Shown piece by piece: positions 50,136 through 59,297 of a stretch of DNA of 64,000 bases. Under the pieces are notes generated by a model, which saw only the letters and a program-made list of their open reading frames with translations, was not told the DNA's origin and made no database searches. Position numbers and translations under genes: made by a program. The DNA comes from Kordiimonadales bacterium IMCC3096. GTDB taxonomy: Bacteria; Pseudomonadota; Alphaproteobacteria; Minwuiales; Minwuiaceae. How positions within the stretch are numbered: the first letter of the stretch is position 1; every line of letters starts with the position of its first letter. The DNA lies in the NCBI GenBank assembly GCA_016865035.1, contig CP018227.1, positions 3,625,501 through 3,689,500 of the forward strand, given 5' to 3'.

Positions 50136-51918
50136 GCGCGGACGGCGAGGGGGCAACGGATCAATCAACCACCGCAATGCCACTGGCGGGTTATCGCATG
50201 GCGTCGGTCGCAGCCAGTCGGTCCGCTGCGCCATCTACACCCGGAAGTCCACCGAGGAGGGACTGGAGCAGGCCTTCAACTCTCTCGATGCCCAACGCGA
50301 GGCCTGCGCCGCCTATATCCGCAGCCAGCAGCACGGGGGCTGGACGGAACTGCCCACCCGATACGACGACGGCGGCTTCTCCGGCGGCTCGATGGAACGT
50401 CCTGCCCTGGCATCGCTGCTGGATGACATCCGGGCGGGCCGGATCGACACGGTGGTCGTCTACAAGGTCGACCGCCTGACCCGGTCGCTTGCCGACTTCG
50501 CGAAGATCGTCGAGCTGTTCGAGGGCCAGGGCGTCTCCTTCGTCTCGGTGACCCAGCAGTTCAACACCACCACCTCCATGGGCCGGCTGACCTTGAACGT
50601 GCTGCTCTCCTTCGCCCAGTTCGAGCGCGAGGTTACCGCAGAGCGCATCCGAGACAAGATCGCGGCTTCGAAGAAGAAGGGCATATGGATGGGCGGCGCC
50701 GTGCCGATCGGCTACCGGGTCGAGGACCGCAGGCTGGTGATCGACCCGGACGCGGCGGCGACCGTCCAGCGCATCTTCGGACTCTATCGCGAACTGGGCT
50801 CGGTCCGGGACGTGAAGACCGCCTGTGACGGGCAAGGTATCGTTACAACTACCCGAACCAGCCGCACGGGCCGCACGACCGGCGGCAGGAGCTTCAGCCG
50901 CGGCCATCTCTACTGGCTGCTGAGGAACCCGGTCTACATCGGGCGCGTGAAGCACCACGGCGAGACATTCGATGGCCAGCACGAGCCGATCATCGACGAC
51001 GCGATATGGGTGGCGGTCCAGGAGATGCTCGACGGCCGGGCGAATCACCGGCAGGTGCCGGTCAACGTCCCGTCATCATCTCACCTGCTCAAAGGCCGAC
51101 TGTTCGACGAGGCGGGCCAGCCGCTCTATGCCACCCAGGCCACCAAGCAGGGACAGCGATACTGCTACTACACGTCCAAGCATCTCGTGGTGCGCAAGGC
51201 GGACAGCAGCAACGGCTGGCGACTTCCGGCGCCGGAACTGGACCAGCTGATCATCGATCAACTCGTGGCCCTGCTGCGTGACCCGCTGCAGGTGATGGAC
51301 CTGCTGGCGCACGACCAGGACGCCAGCAACGCAGTGACACGGACAATTGATGCGGCCAGCCGTGCAGCGGATATCCTGAAGGGCATCGATATTGATCAAT
51401 GCCGGTGCATGCTGGATACCCTTCTCGAATGTGTTCAGCTCCGGGAGAGTGGCATCATTCTCCGCCTTCGACCGTCCGCCATCGATGGAGGGTCTCACCC
51501 TGGTGGCCCGGGGACCGGACTCCCGGGCGATGGTGATTGGACCGATACCGTGGTCGTCGAGCTGTCGGTTCAACTGTCGCGCCGCGCCAATGGCAGCCGC
51601 ATCGTCTTGGGCGGCGGCGAACAGGCAACCGGCGGACCCGACCCGAAGCTCGTTCAACTGGTCGCTAACGCGTATCGCTGGAACAGGATGCTGGCCGAGG
51701 GGACCGTCGCATCGCTCCGCGAACTGTCTGACCGGGAACAACTCGACCGAAGCGACATCGGGCGGATACTGAACCTCGCCTACCTGGCGCCGGACATCGT
51801 CGAGGCCATACTCGACGGACGGCAGCCGCCGGCGCTTACGGTTTACGGTCTCGGCCGCATGTCATCGCTTCCGCTGGACTGGTCCGAGCAACGCCGGGTG
51901 CTCGGCTTCAACGCCTGA
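50128..51918 (+). CDS. Large serine recombinase
   Basis: 596 residues. Resolvase catalytic domain: nucleophile Ser in IYTRKSTEEG, arginines in VVYKVDRLTRSLADF and FEREVTAERIRDKIAASKKK; then a recombinase domain (PIGYRVEDRRLVIDPDAAAT, VRDVKTACDGQGI, NPVYIGRVKHHG) and a C-terminal domain. The usual zinc-ribbon cysteines are sparse (RYCYY, QCRCM), a feature of this cassette type. Large serine recombinases integrate or excise DNA between att sites. Copy C of the 63-bp repeat begins 173 bp after its stop, which is where an integrase att site is often found. Confidence 0.93.
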   Translation: MTERGRRGGNGSINHRNATGGLSHGVGRSQSVRCAIYTRKSTEEGLEQAFNSLDAQREACAAYIRSQQHGGWTELPTRYDDGGFSGGSMERPALASLLDDIRAGRIDTVVVYKVDRLTRSLADFAKIVELFEGQGVSFVSVTQQFNTTTSMGRLTLNVLLSFAQFEREVTAERIRDKIAASKKKGIWMGGAVPIGYRVEDRRLVIDPDAAATVQRIFGLYRELGSVRDVKTACDGQGIVTTTRTSRTGRTTGGRSFSRGHLYWLLRNPVYIGRVKHHGETFDGQHEPIIDDAIWVAVQEMLDGRANHRQVPVNVPSSSHLLKGRLFDEAGQPLYATQATKQGQRYCYYTSKHLVVRKADSSNGWRLPAPELDQLIIDQLVALLRDPLQVMDLLAHDQDASNAVTRTIDAASRAADILKGIDIDQCRCMLDTLLECVQLRESGIILRLRPSAIDGGSHPGGPGTGLPGDGDWTDTVVVELSVQLSRRANGSRIVLGGGEQATGGPDPKLVQLVANAYRWNRMLAEGTVASLRELSDREQLDRSDIGRILNLAYLAPDIVEAILDGRQPPALTVYGLGRMSSLPLDWSEQRRVLGFNA

Positions 51919-52090
51919 CCCCGAAAGCCAGCCCAGAATGATGGTGGGGAGGTCGAATTCGGCCATAAGAGACTCGGGCCGCATTCAGCCGGAAATCGTC
52001 TCCTGAACGGCGTCTCTCGGCATGCCCTTCAGTGCCTCATCTGCCGCAATGCCGCGGAAACCGCGGGTCTCCGCCAGGACAAGGTGGGGT

Positions 52091-52345
52091 CGTGGGTTCG
52101 CGGGAGAATGGATGGTGGCGTCCGCAGTCTCCGCCGAACCGGTCTCTTGCATCAATTTCCCTGATACGGTGCCAAATACAGGGAATTTTTCAAATTTACA
52201 GGGAACCGAGTGTATAGGTTCGCGATTTTCGCACGTATTATCAACACATTGGGTAAAAAATTCCCTGCAAACCAGAACAGGGAATTTTATGAACCGAACA
52301 GGGAATTCTGAACGCGTATCAAGGAATCTGTTCAGGCATCAGGGA
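52091..52345 (+). repeat. Dispersed repeat copy C: 63-bp core plus CAGGGAATTT iterations
   Basis: Core 52091-52153 is 60/63 identical to 41723-41785 in the same orientation. Downstream come CAGGGAATTTT-type units on both strands (near 52186, 52201, 52262, 52278, 52300, 52340). Occupies the gene-free stretch 51919-52338 between the recombinase and the acetamidase. Confidence 0.85.
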
Positions 52346-53304
52346 TTTGGGTCGAAGGTCGATTTCGGCAAGACAACATGGATGCCCTTGTGTTGGTTTA
52401 CCAACTGGGTGACGCGCATATCCGCCGCAATCGAACAGAGAGTGTAGGCGTCTTCCCTGGTCAGATTTGATCGGGATGTGATCAGACGGATCATGGCGCG
52501 CAGTGCCTGTTTCGCCGCGGCATCAAGAACCACGTCGATACCAAAGGTGATGAATAAATCCGCTGTTTCCGCCCATGGCATCCACGGCCCTGGCATGTCG
52601 CTTGCTGCGCCAGCGAGGACCTCGAAGGAGAACACGCCGGCCATGCAGGTCTCGATGGCGGTCAGACAGACCTCGCCGTCACCCTGATTGGCGTGGCCGT
52701 CGCCGCAGGAGAATAGCCCTCCGGGTTGGAAAACGGGCAGATGCAGCGTGGCACCCGATCCCAGCAGTTTGCAGTCGATGTTGCCACCGAAAGCACGCGG
52801 GACAATGGACGACTGGAGGCCCCAGTGATCGGGCGGTGCGACGCCCATGACGCCGAAAAAGGGATTGAGCGGCAATGTCACGCCCCAGGGCAGCGCCGCC
52901 GTGCGCGCGACTCCATCGATCGGAATGTGCAGGACGCGCGTGCTGTCGAAGTCTTCGGGCAATACGCCCGAGAGCGGTCGGATCAGATTCCAGCCCCAGT
53001 CGCTCAGCAACTCGATCTCGTGCACATGAACCGACAGGACGTCGCCAGGTGATGCTCCGTTGATGCCGACAGGGCCCGTCAGAATATGTCCTGGCTCCAT
53101 CCGACGCGTGACTTTCGCGATCACTTCCCGATGGGACGGCAGCGTGGTCATCGGAGTCGGGGGGAGCATCGTCTCACCGCCGGAGACCGTCTCGATGCGC
53201 ACGTTATCGCCCGGTTCGATCCAGGTGACAGCGGGCCGCGCCGGATCGAAATAGCCCCAGTGCGTCGTTTCCGGATCGACCGGAATGGTCAGGTCATTCT
53301 TCAT
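52339..53304 (-). CDS. Acetamidase/formamidase-family protein
   Basis: 321 residues of the FmdA/AmdA family: HWGYFDPARPAVTWIEPGD, GPVGINGASPGDVLSVHVHE, FGGNIDCKLLGSGATLHLPV and CGDGHANQGDGEVC followed by an IETCM segment. Hydrolyses formamide or short amides to the acid and ammonia. A lone metabolic gene on the far side of the recombinase from the other amidases; its 3' end reaches the CAGGGAA repeat zone. Functionally it would fit the DMFase-like gene at 31474 in formamide metabolism. Confidence 0.93.
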   Translation of the reverse strand: MKNDLTIPVDPETTHWGYFDPARPAVTWIEPGDNVRIETVSGGETMLPPTPMTTLPSHREVIAKVTRRMEPGHILTGPVGINGASPGDVLSVHVHEIELLSDWGWNLIRPLSGVLPEDFDSTRVLHIPIDGVARTAALPWGVTLPLNPFFGVMGVAPPDHWGLQSSIVPRAFGGNIDCKLLGSGATLHLPVFQPGGLFSCGDGHANQGDGEVCLTAIETCMAGVFSFEVLAGAASDMPGPWMPWAETADLFITFGIDVVLDAAAKQALRAMIRLITSRSNLTREDAYTLCSIAADMRVTQLVNQHKGIHVVLPKSTFDPNP

Positions 53305-53377
53305 GGGTCACTCCCAGATCGTTCCGCGCCACGTCGACTTGCATCGTGATGGCAATCATCGATCAATATTCCCTTGT

Positions 53378-53391
53378 TGTCAGAGCAAATG
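53378..53391 (+). repeat. Solo IS6 left-end relic (R4)
   Basis: TTGTCAGAGCAAAT, identical to bases 5-18 of the IS6 copy 1 left end, without the leading GGCA and without transposase sequence. Confidence 0.45.
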
Positions 53392-53476
53392 AGCTCGGCC
53401 GCTGCCGCCCCTTGTAGTATCCGAGGGCAGCATGCGAGCTGCCGGAGTTGTTCGACAACCGGCAGCTGGATGCGGT

Positions 53477-53860
53477 TCAATCAACCTCCAGCCGATAGTC
53501 ATCGATCACCTCCTGCGCGACGATACCCGCGTGCAGGGCGAGCAGGACGAGGCGGGCGTCCGGACCGGTTCCGGCGCCAATTGCTGCCATGATGCGGTCC
53601 TCCGCCCCTTCAGCAGCTAATGCACCGTTGTCTTCGGTGAAGATCTGCTGGCCGTGCATCAGATATCCGAGCAGTGCGGCAGCATGCGCGCAGGCCGTTT
53701 CGTCGGCACCGCCCTGTCGAGGCCTCGACTCGAGCTGGCGGATGGTGGCGATTTTCACCGCACCCGGCACCAGACGGGGATGAACGCCGACAGCTCGCAA
53801 TGCACGATCAAGCCGTTGAACGGGTCGCGAAGCGCCAAAGAGTTCCAGTATTCCCAGCAT
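53477..53860 (-). CDS. Conserved-looking small protein, function unknown
   Basis: 127 residues from ATG 53860. Helical, with RPVQRLDRALRAVGVHPRLV, then LLGYLMHGQQIFTEDNGALA and a closing ARLVLLALHAGIVAQEVIDDY. The codon pattern and conserved-looking hydrophobic spacing suggest a real gene; I cannot name the family. Located 172 bp upstream of the acetamidase start on the same strand; no partner suggests a job. GTG 53869 is an alternative start. Confidence 0.55.
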   Translation of the reverse strand: MLGILELFGASRPVQRLDRALRAVGVHPRLVPGAVKIATIRQLESRPRQGGADETACAHAAALLGYLMHGQQIFTEDNGALAAEGAEDRIMAAIGAGTGPDARLVLLALHAGIVAQEVIDDYRLEVD

Positions 53861-54061
53861 CAATCCCACTCTACCGCATTCTTGGAGCTTCAGCTTTTTC
53901 CGGACTTGCCTCAGAACTCCTGCCCGTTTCGATCAGCTTCGCGCACTATGCTGCGCGATCGCCCGCCCAAAATGTCATGATGGCTCCAACGGCGCTTCAT
54001 TGGCTGCATTCTGTGTGATTCACAATCGTGCCGTCATGGAACTTTGGAAAGGTATGCTCAG

Positions 54062-54379
54062 ATGACTGTATATGAACTCCGCACCTACACCCTTTATACC
54101 GGCAAGATGGCGGAAGCCGTCGACCTTTACAGAAACATCGGCTGGCCGGTGCTGGAGAAATACCAGGACAAGCTGGTCGGGTATTTCACAGGGGATGTGG
54201 GCGCAATGAACAAGCTGACTCATATCTGGAAATTCGATGACGACGCTGACCGCAGAAAGTTCTGGAGTACTCTGTTCGGCGATGAAGCGTTCATGCAGTT
54301 CGCGCAGAAATTCCGGCCACTCGTCCAAAGTCAGGAGAACCAGCTGATGCTTGCAGCTCCCTGGGGGCCGCACCCTTGA
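54062..54379 (+). CDS. NIPSNAP-family protein
   Basis: 105 residues. The start MTVYELRTYTLYTGKMAEAV and the central WKFDDDADRRKFWSTLFGD are typical of NIPSNAP, a ferredoxin-like (dimeric alpha-beta barrel) fold found with catabolic genes in bacteria. Start at ATG 54062 with AAAGG upstream. It is alone; DNA on its 3' side is IS debris to 54685. Confidence 0.88.
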   Translation: MTVYELRTYTLYTGKMAEAVDLYRNIGWPVLEKYQDKLVGYFTGDVGAMNKLTHIWKFDDDADRRKFWSTLFGDEAFMQFAQKFRPLVQSQENQLMLAAPWGPHP

Positions 54380-54509
54380 TTGCGTAAGGTTGGAGACAGG
54401 TCCCGGATCCGAAGCTATCGACCTGCTCAGATCGAAAATATCTCGGAAGGTCGGGTAACGCGTCGGGAAGCGGGCACGGTGAATCCAACAGTGGCAGAGC
54501 GAAGCAAGA

Positions 54510-54558
54510 GCCGGAAAACTCCGATCTCTTACGGTCTAGTTCTCGGGGGGCAGAGCAC
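54510..54558. repeat. 49-bp imperfect repeat, right copy
   Basis: Same-orientation partner of 42085-42133, with matching GCCGGAAAACTCC start and GGGGGCAGAGCAC end. The surrounding 306-bp gap (54380-54685) has no gene. Confidence 0.5.
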
Positions 54559-54685
54559 AACGCCGGTAAGCGCCAGACTCAAACGATCCAGTTTCCAGGG
54601 TCGGAGGCAGGCGTTATCTTTGACCATGAGCAATCTTATGTAAACTCGCCCATGATGGCGTTTTCAATCGTAATGGACGAACTAC

Positions 54686-55828
54686 GTGAGCAGTTTATTT
54701 ACCCCTTTCACCCTGAAGGACGTCACGCTGCGAAATCGCATCGCGATGTCGCCAATGACGATGTACCGGTCGGTCGATGGTCGGATGACAGACTTCCACG
54801 TCATGCTCATGGGGTCGCGCGCGGCCGGCGGCTTCGGCCTGGTCTTTCCCGAACAGATCGCAATTACCCCTGATGGACGGACGAGCACAAGCTGCGCGGG
54901 CATCTACGATGATGCGCAGATGGAAAGCTTGAGCCGGGTTGCCGGAATCATCAAGGACATGGGAGCTGTCCCGGCCATTCAACTCGGCCACACTGGCCGC
55001 AGGGGCAGCGAGAACAAGCCCTGGGAAGGCAAGATCCAGCTTCCGTCCGACGATCCGGGTGGCTGGCAGGTTCGCGGCCCCTCGGCCATTCCCTATGGCG
55101 GCAAGTATACATACCCCGTTCACGAACTCGGCGTGGACGAGATCAAGGGGATTTCCAGGGCCTACGCTGACGCCGCCCGGCGTGCTCTCGATTGCGGGTT
55201 CGAGTGGCTCGAGATGCATTTCGCACACGGCTATCTGGGCGCCAGCTTCTTCTCGCCGCTGGCCAATCAGCGCACCGATCAGTACGGCGGCAACCTGGAG
55301 AACAGGCTCCGCTTCCATCGCGAGGCGATGGACTCCGTGCGTGCGGTCTGGCCCGAAAGGCTTCCGCTGACCGTCAGGCTTGGGTCCGACGATTTCAACG
55401 AGGACGGAATACAGTTCGATGACGCAATCTCGGCGATTTCGGCGCTCAAGGAGCATGGGCTGGACTTCGCGGATATCAGCCTGGGACTCAATACCGATGC
55501 GATGCGAGATGTTCCGTTCGACGATGTTGGTTTCATGGTGGAACGGGCTGCACGCGTGCGCCGAGAGGTAGATATCCCAGTCGGCGTGAGCTGGAATCTT
55601 GGTATACCAAGTGAGGCCAACCGAGTGATCGCCCAGGGACTGATTGATGTTGTGTTCCTTGGTCGCCCGGCGTTGGCAAACCCGCACTGGCCTTTCTGGG
55701 CGGCCAGGGAGTTGGGACATGAAGATCCTCTCGCACTCATGCCTGAGGACTGGTCGTGGTGGCTTCGCCGCCGACCGAAACCCGAGGGCACGCTTGGCTG
55801 GCCGCCTGTCTCTGGAGACGCGCGCTGA
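54686..55828 (+). CDS. Old-yellow-enzyme family NADH:flavin oxidoreductase
   Basis: 380 residues. TIM-barrel flavoprotein signatures: TLRNRIAMSPMTMYRSVDGR near the N-terminus, QLGHTGRRGS, MHFAHGYLGASFFSPLANQR with TDQYGGNLENR after it, and a C-terminal FMN-phosphate site DVVFLGRPALANP. The family reduces activated C=C bonds or demethylates/denitrates. Starts with GTG 54686. Free-standing, followed by 142 bp of non-coding DNA and then an IS6 solo end. Confidence 0.93.
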   Translation: MSSLFTPFTLKDVTLRNRIAMSPMTMYRSVDGRMTDFHVMLMGSRAAGGFGLVFPEQIAITPDGRTSTSCAGIYDDAQMESLSRVAGIIKDMGAVPAIQLGHTGRRGSENKPWEGKIQLPSDDPGGWQVRGPSAIPYGGKYTYPVHELGVDEIKGISRAYADAARRALDCGFEWLEMHFAHGYLGASFFSPLANQRTDQYGGNLENRLRFHREAMDSVRAVWPERLPLTVRLGSDDFNEDGIQFDDAISAISALKEHGLDFADISLGLNTDAMRDVPFDDVGFMVERAARVRREVDIPVGVSWNLGIPSEANRVIAQGLIDVVFLGRPALANPHWPFWAARELGHEDPLALMPEDWSWWLRRRPKPEGTLGWPPVSGDAR

Positions 55829-55970
55829 AAGACATTCTGAATTTCATGCAGGTCCCTATGGCCGACAACATGTTGCGCCGGGAGGCGCTGTCATGTGTAG
55901 ACGACCCCTTCGGGAGCCCATTCGGACCTGCCTGAGATTTGGTCTGCCAGAGACGTCAGTCTCCGCCTCT

Positions 55971-55986
55971 GGCATTGTCAGAGCAA
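55971..55986 (+). repeat. Solo IS6 left inverted repeat (R5)
   Basis: GGCATTGTCAGAGCAA, identical to the full 16-bp terminal repeat of IS6 copy 1, then diverging at once. It lies 12 bp from the stop of the truncated TauD gene. Confidence 0.7.
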
Positions 55987-55998
55987 ACATTGAACGAA

Positions 55999-56422
55999 CT
56001 AGTTCTGCATGGGAACGGTCTCATCCCAACGGAAGCCAACACCACCACCTTGCCAGACCCCTTCGCCGAGTGGGCTGGGCCCGTAGATGTCGAGTTGGAG
56101 TGGAAGTCCATTGTCGGGACCGAAGTTCCGAGCGGCTCGGACAGTGCTCCGGTGCAGGATCCTCAACCCCTGTTGTTCAGCTGGCAGATGGGCGTCGGGA
56201 GAAGCGCGGTGCGCGACCGCGAGGTTATCGACGAAGACGCAATCCCTCTCTTCATATTCAAAGGAGATGGCGTATCCGTTGTCCAGGCCGGCATCCAGAA
56301 TGTCCTTGTACTGGTTGCAAAGCTGCTTCAGTTCGGCGGCATCCAGCAGGCGGAAACCCCCATCTGTGGCAGATTTCTCGATGACCGCTCCTGTCATCCC
56401 CAGATGCAGCCAGATCGATCTG
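55999..56422 (-). pseudogene. TauD/TfdA-family dioxygenase, C-terminal fragment
   Basis: About 140 codons remain, from SIWLHLGMTGAVIEK to the stop. The distal His (DNLAVAHRAS) and 2-oxoglutarate-binding Arg (LRILHRSTVR) are present, but the N-terminal half with the His-x-Asp pair is gone, replaced by the IS3-type element that begins at 56423. On the far side of that element is an unrelated gene, so the missing half was lost or moved, not just interrupted. Confidence 0.88.
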
Positions 56423-56472
56423 TGAACCGTCCCGGGTTTCCAGGAGGCTCCTATTTGTGAGAAGGAGCTGTG

Positions 56473-56799
56473 ATGAGCGCAACAAGGAACAAGTTTTCGC
56501 CTGAGTTTCGCGACCGCGCTGTGCGGATGGTGGCGGAGCATCGTGGGGATTATCCGTCGGAGTGGGCGGCGATGACCTCTATTGCTGGCAAGATCGGCTG
56601 CACGGCCGAGACGCTGCGCCGCTGGTGCCGGGAGGAGGCGAGCCGACGAGCGGGACCAGCGGCGCAGGCTGTCAGCGATCGGGACCGGGTCAAGGCTCTG
56701 GAACGCGAGGTCAAGGAACTGCGCCGCGCCAACGAGATCCTGCGCAAGGCTTCGGCATATTTTGCTCAGGCGGAGCTCGACCGCCACGGCAAATGGTGA
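56473..56799 (+). CDS. IS3-family transposase OrfA (second type)
   Basis: 108 residues: helix-turn-helix [15 protein letters not shown] and [14 protein letters not shown], then the coiled segment [20 protein letters not shown]. Resembles the IS51-type OrfA group. Overlaps OrfB by 7 bp. Confidence 0.93.
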   Translation: MSATRNKFSPEFRDRAVRMVAEHRGDYPSEWAAMTSIAGKIGCTAETLRRWCREEASRRAGPAAQAVSDRDRVKALEREVKELRRANEILRKASAYFAQAELDRHGKW

Positions 56800-57701
56800 T
56801 GTCCTTCATCGACACGCACCGCGAGGAACTGGGTATCGAGCCGATTTGCCGTGAACTGGCGATCGCCCCTTCCTCTTACCACGAGCATGCGGCCCGACTT
56901 GCCAACCCCGGCAGGCGTCCTGCCCGTGCCCGGCGCGACGACGAACTCAGGCAAGAGATCAAACGTGTTCACGAGAACAGCTTCGGCCTCTACGGTTCGC
57001 GCAAGGTCTGGCACCAGCTGCGGCGCGAGGGCATCGCCGTCGCCAAGTGCACCGTGGAGCGGCTGATGCGTGCCATGGGGCTGGCTGGCGTGCGCCGGGG
57101 CAAGACGACGGTCACAACGGTCAGCGACCCGAAGGCACCTTGCCCCCTGGACAAGGTCAACCGCGAGTTCCGCGTCAGCCGACCCAATGCCCTCTGGGTG
57201 GTAGACTTCACCTATGTCCATACCTGGGCCGGGTTCGTCTACGTCGCCTTCGTGATCGACGCCTATGCCCGACGAATCGTGGGCTGGAAAGTCAGCACCA
57301 GCGCCACGGCAGGCTTCGTGCTCGATGCCCTGGAGCAGGCGATCCATGCCCGCGGACCCGGCCCCGAGGACGAACTGATCCATCACAGCGACAGGGGGAC
57401 CCAATATCTTGCCATGAACTACACCCAGCGCCTGGCTGAGGCGAACCTCGTGCCATCGGTCGGCAGCGTCGGTGATAGTTACGACAACGCCTTGGCGGAG
57501 ACGATCAATGGCCTCTACAAGGCCGAGGTGATCTGGCGCCAGCGGTCATGGCCGAGCGCGTCGACCGTCGAAATGGCGACCCTGCGCTGGGTCGATTGGT
57601 TCAACAACCACCGCCTGTTCGGCCCCATCGGACACATCCCGCCCGCCGAGGCAGAAGCAAACTACTATGCCGACCGAGAGACCCTCGATATGGTCGCATG
57701 A
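56793..57701 (+). CDS. IS3-family transposase OrfB (second type)
   Basis: 302 residues. DDE residues in [22 protein letters not shown] and [16 protein letters not shown]; the HTH_21 region [20 protein letters not shown] precedes it. Appears full length and may be active with OrfA. Confidence 0.94.
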   Translation: MVMSFIDTHREELGIEPICRELAIAPSSYHEHAARLANPGRRPARARRDDELRQEIKRVHENSFGLYGSRKVWHQLRREGIAVAKCTVERLMRAMGLAGVRRGKTTVTTVSDPKAPCPLDKVNREFRVSRPNALWVVDFTYVHTWAGFVYVAFVIDAYARRIVGWKVSTSATAGFVLDALEQAIHARGPGPEDELIHHSDRGTQYLAMNYTQRLAEANLVPSVGSVGDSYDNALAETINGLYKAEVIWRQRSWPSASTVEMATLRWVDWFNNHRLFGPIGHIPPAEAEANYYADRETLDMVA

Positions 57702-58985
57702 CCCAAACAAAACGGCCTCCGGAAAACCCGGGACGCTTCAGAGCGTGGTTTGTAAATGCGAAAGCGCAGTGAGTTCGACGATCTCTTCCATCAGTTTGGA
57801 GAAAGGCTCATCGCCAGCACCTTCAATGATGCTTACGGCGTGCTCACCCGGCGACGTGGAATTTCGTTCGAAGTAACCGTCGCGCCTTGTTGCCCTCGTT
57901 TGTTCGGCCGTGGCCGCGAGCAGGGCAATCGCCGAAAACGCCTGGTCCGGAATAGGAAGGTGGCGCAAATCGCCGGTCGGGACGGGTTTGTCGTTGAAGA
58001 GGTCCTTGGGAACAGAGGCGACGGCTTCCGCGCCGCTCAAGTTTCGTGCCTCTGAAACCGTTGGCCATTCCTTGGCCAGAAGGGGAGATGCATCGAGGGT
58101 GCTGAACCAGTTTGAGACGATTTGCGGGATCGTGGCTTCTTCAAACTCAGCGAGGCTGCTGGTTAGCGCAGAAAGCATGAGCTCCAACGCAAAATGGCAC
58201 CTGCGCCGATATTCGTATTCCGCCCAACTGAATGCGATCCCCGAACTCTGATCTCCTTGAGCGCAGTTCTTGAAATTTCGGACGATAAGAGCGCTCGCAT
58301 TTTCATGCTCGGTAGCGAGCAATCCTTTCGCCCACTTGATGGTGCCATTGAATGCTTCGTATGCCTTGCCGACCCGTTGCCGCTCCGCTTCTGTTCCTGG
58401 GTTCCATGCGGTCACCAGAGCGTCGTACAGCAACTGAGCTTCGCCGGTGGAACGGTCGAGAGAGCCGAGGGAAAATTCAGGTATTGCGGCTTCGGCCTGT
58501 GCTCGTGAAATCTCTTTCCCATTCAAAATGCCGGCGATCGCAGGTGAAGACTGGAGACGTTCTTTCCGAAGCTTCCAGATCTCTGTTCCGCGTGGGCTCA
58601 AGCGATATGGGATCGTCTCATCGCCATCAAGCAAAAGCCCAATCGTTCGGCAGGGCGCGAAATACGTGCCGAGCATTGCGCCACCGGAGTCTTCTGGGAA
58701 CGTGACGGTGCCGCCAGCGACCAATGTGGCCAACCGCTCTTGATGCAGGTTGGCGCCCAAGGCACCGCTCGCGTCAGCTCCGTTTAGCTCGCTGTCTAGC
58801 CGGCTTGCCGCAAGGGTCACGAACTCCATCCGCCGCAAATATGCGGTGAGACGATCCCAATCAAAACCCGTTGATGCGTGTTCGGTAAAATACTCGCCAA
58901 GAGGTGGCCCGACAAATCTGGACAGTTGAGTTAGGTGGATTTTCTGCTCCCAATCCGGCAGCGTTGCCGGGACGAAGGAGCGAAG

Positions 58986-59297
58986 ATGACAAGACGACCC
59001 AGGCGGAACCACAGCCCTGCCTTCAAAGCGAAAGTCGCATTGGCGGCGCTGAAGGGCGACAGGACGATGAGCGAGCTGGCGACGCAGTTCGACCTGCATC
59101 CCAATCAGATCAAGCAGTGGAAGGATCAGCTGCTTGAGGGCGTAACGGGTGTCTTCGATGACACGCCAAAGGCCGCGAAAGAGCCGCAGATCGACGTAAA
59201 GTCCCTGCACGCGAAGATTGGCCAGCTGGCGCTGGAAAACGATTTTTTAGAGGGCGCGCTCGACAAGGCCGGTCTGTTGCCGAGCGCAAGGAAATGA
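58986..59297 (+). CDS. IS3-family transposase OrfA (copy 2)
   Basis: 103 residues with the same sequence as copy 1 OrfA. Start chosen at ATG 58986, where the basic MTRRPRRNHSPAF begins. Confidence 0.93.
   Translation: MTRRPRRNHSPAFKAKVALAALKGDRTMSELATQFDLHPNQIKQWKDQLLEGVTGVFDDTPKAAKEPQIDVKSLHAKIGQLALENDFLEGALDKAGLLPSARK

Larger units (their letters stand above)
56423..57740 (+). mobile_element. IS3-family insertion sequence of a second type (1318 bp)
   Basis: Ends TGAACCGTCCCGGGTTTCC and, inverted, TGAAGCGTCCCGGGTTTTCC. OrfA and OrfB are intact. Flanking bases (GATCTG on the left, GAGCG on the right) do not match as a target duplication, and different broken genes lie on each side, so the element marks a deletion or rearrangement junction. 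Confidence 0.92.

Noticed and set aside
43977-58899. Idea that the interval between the IS3 copies is currently inverted and that the two broken genes would rejoin on flipping.
   Set aside because: Copy 2 has a matching CCA target duplication, and its two flanks rejoin one open frame in the present orientation, so the right junction is original.
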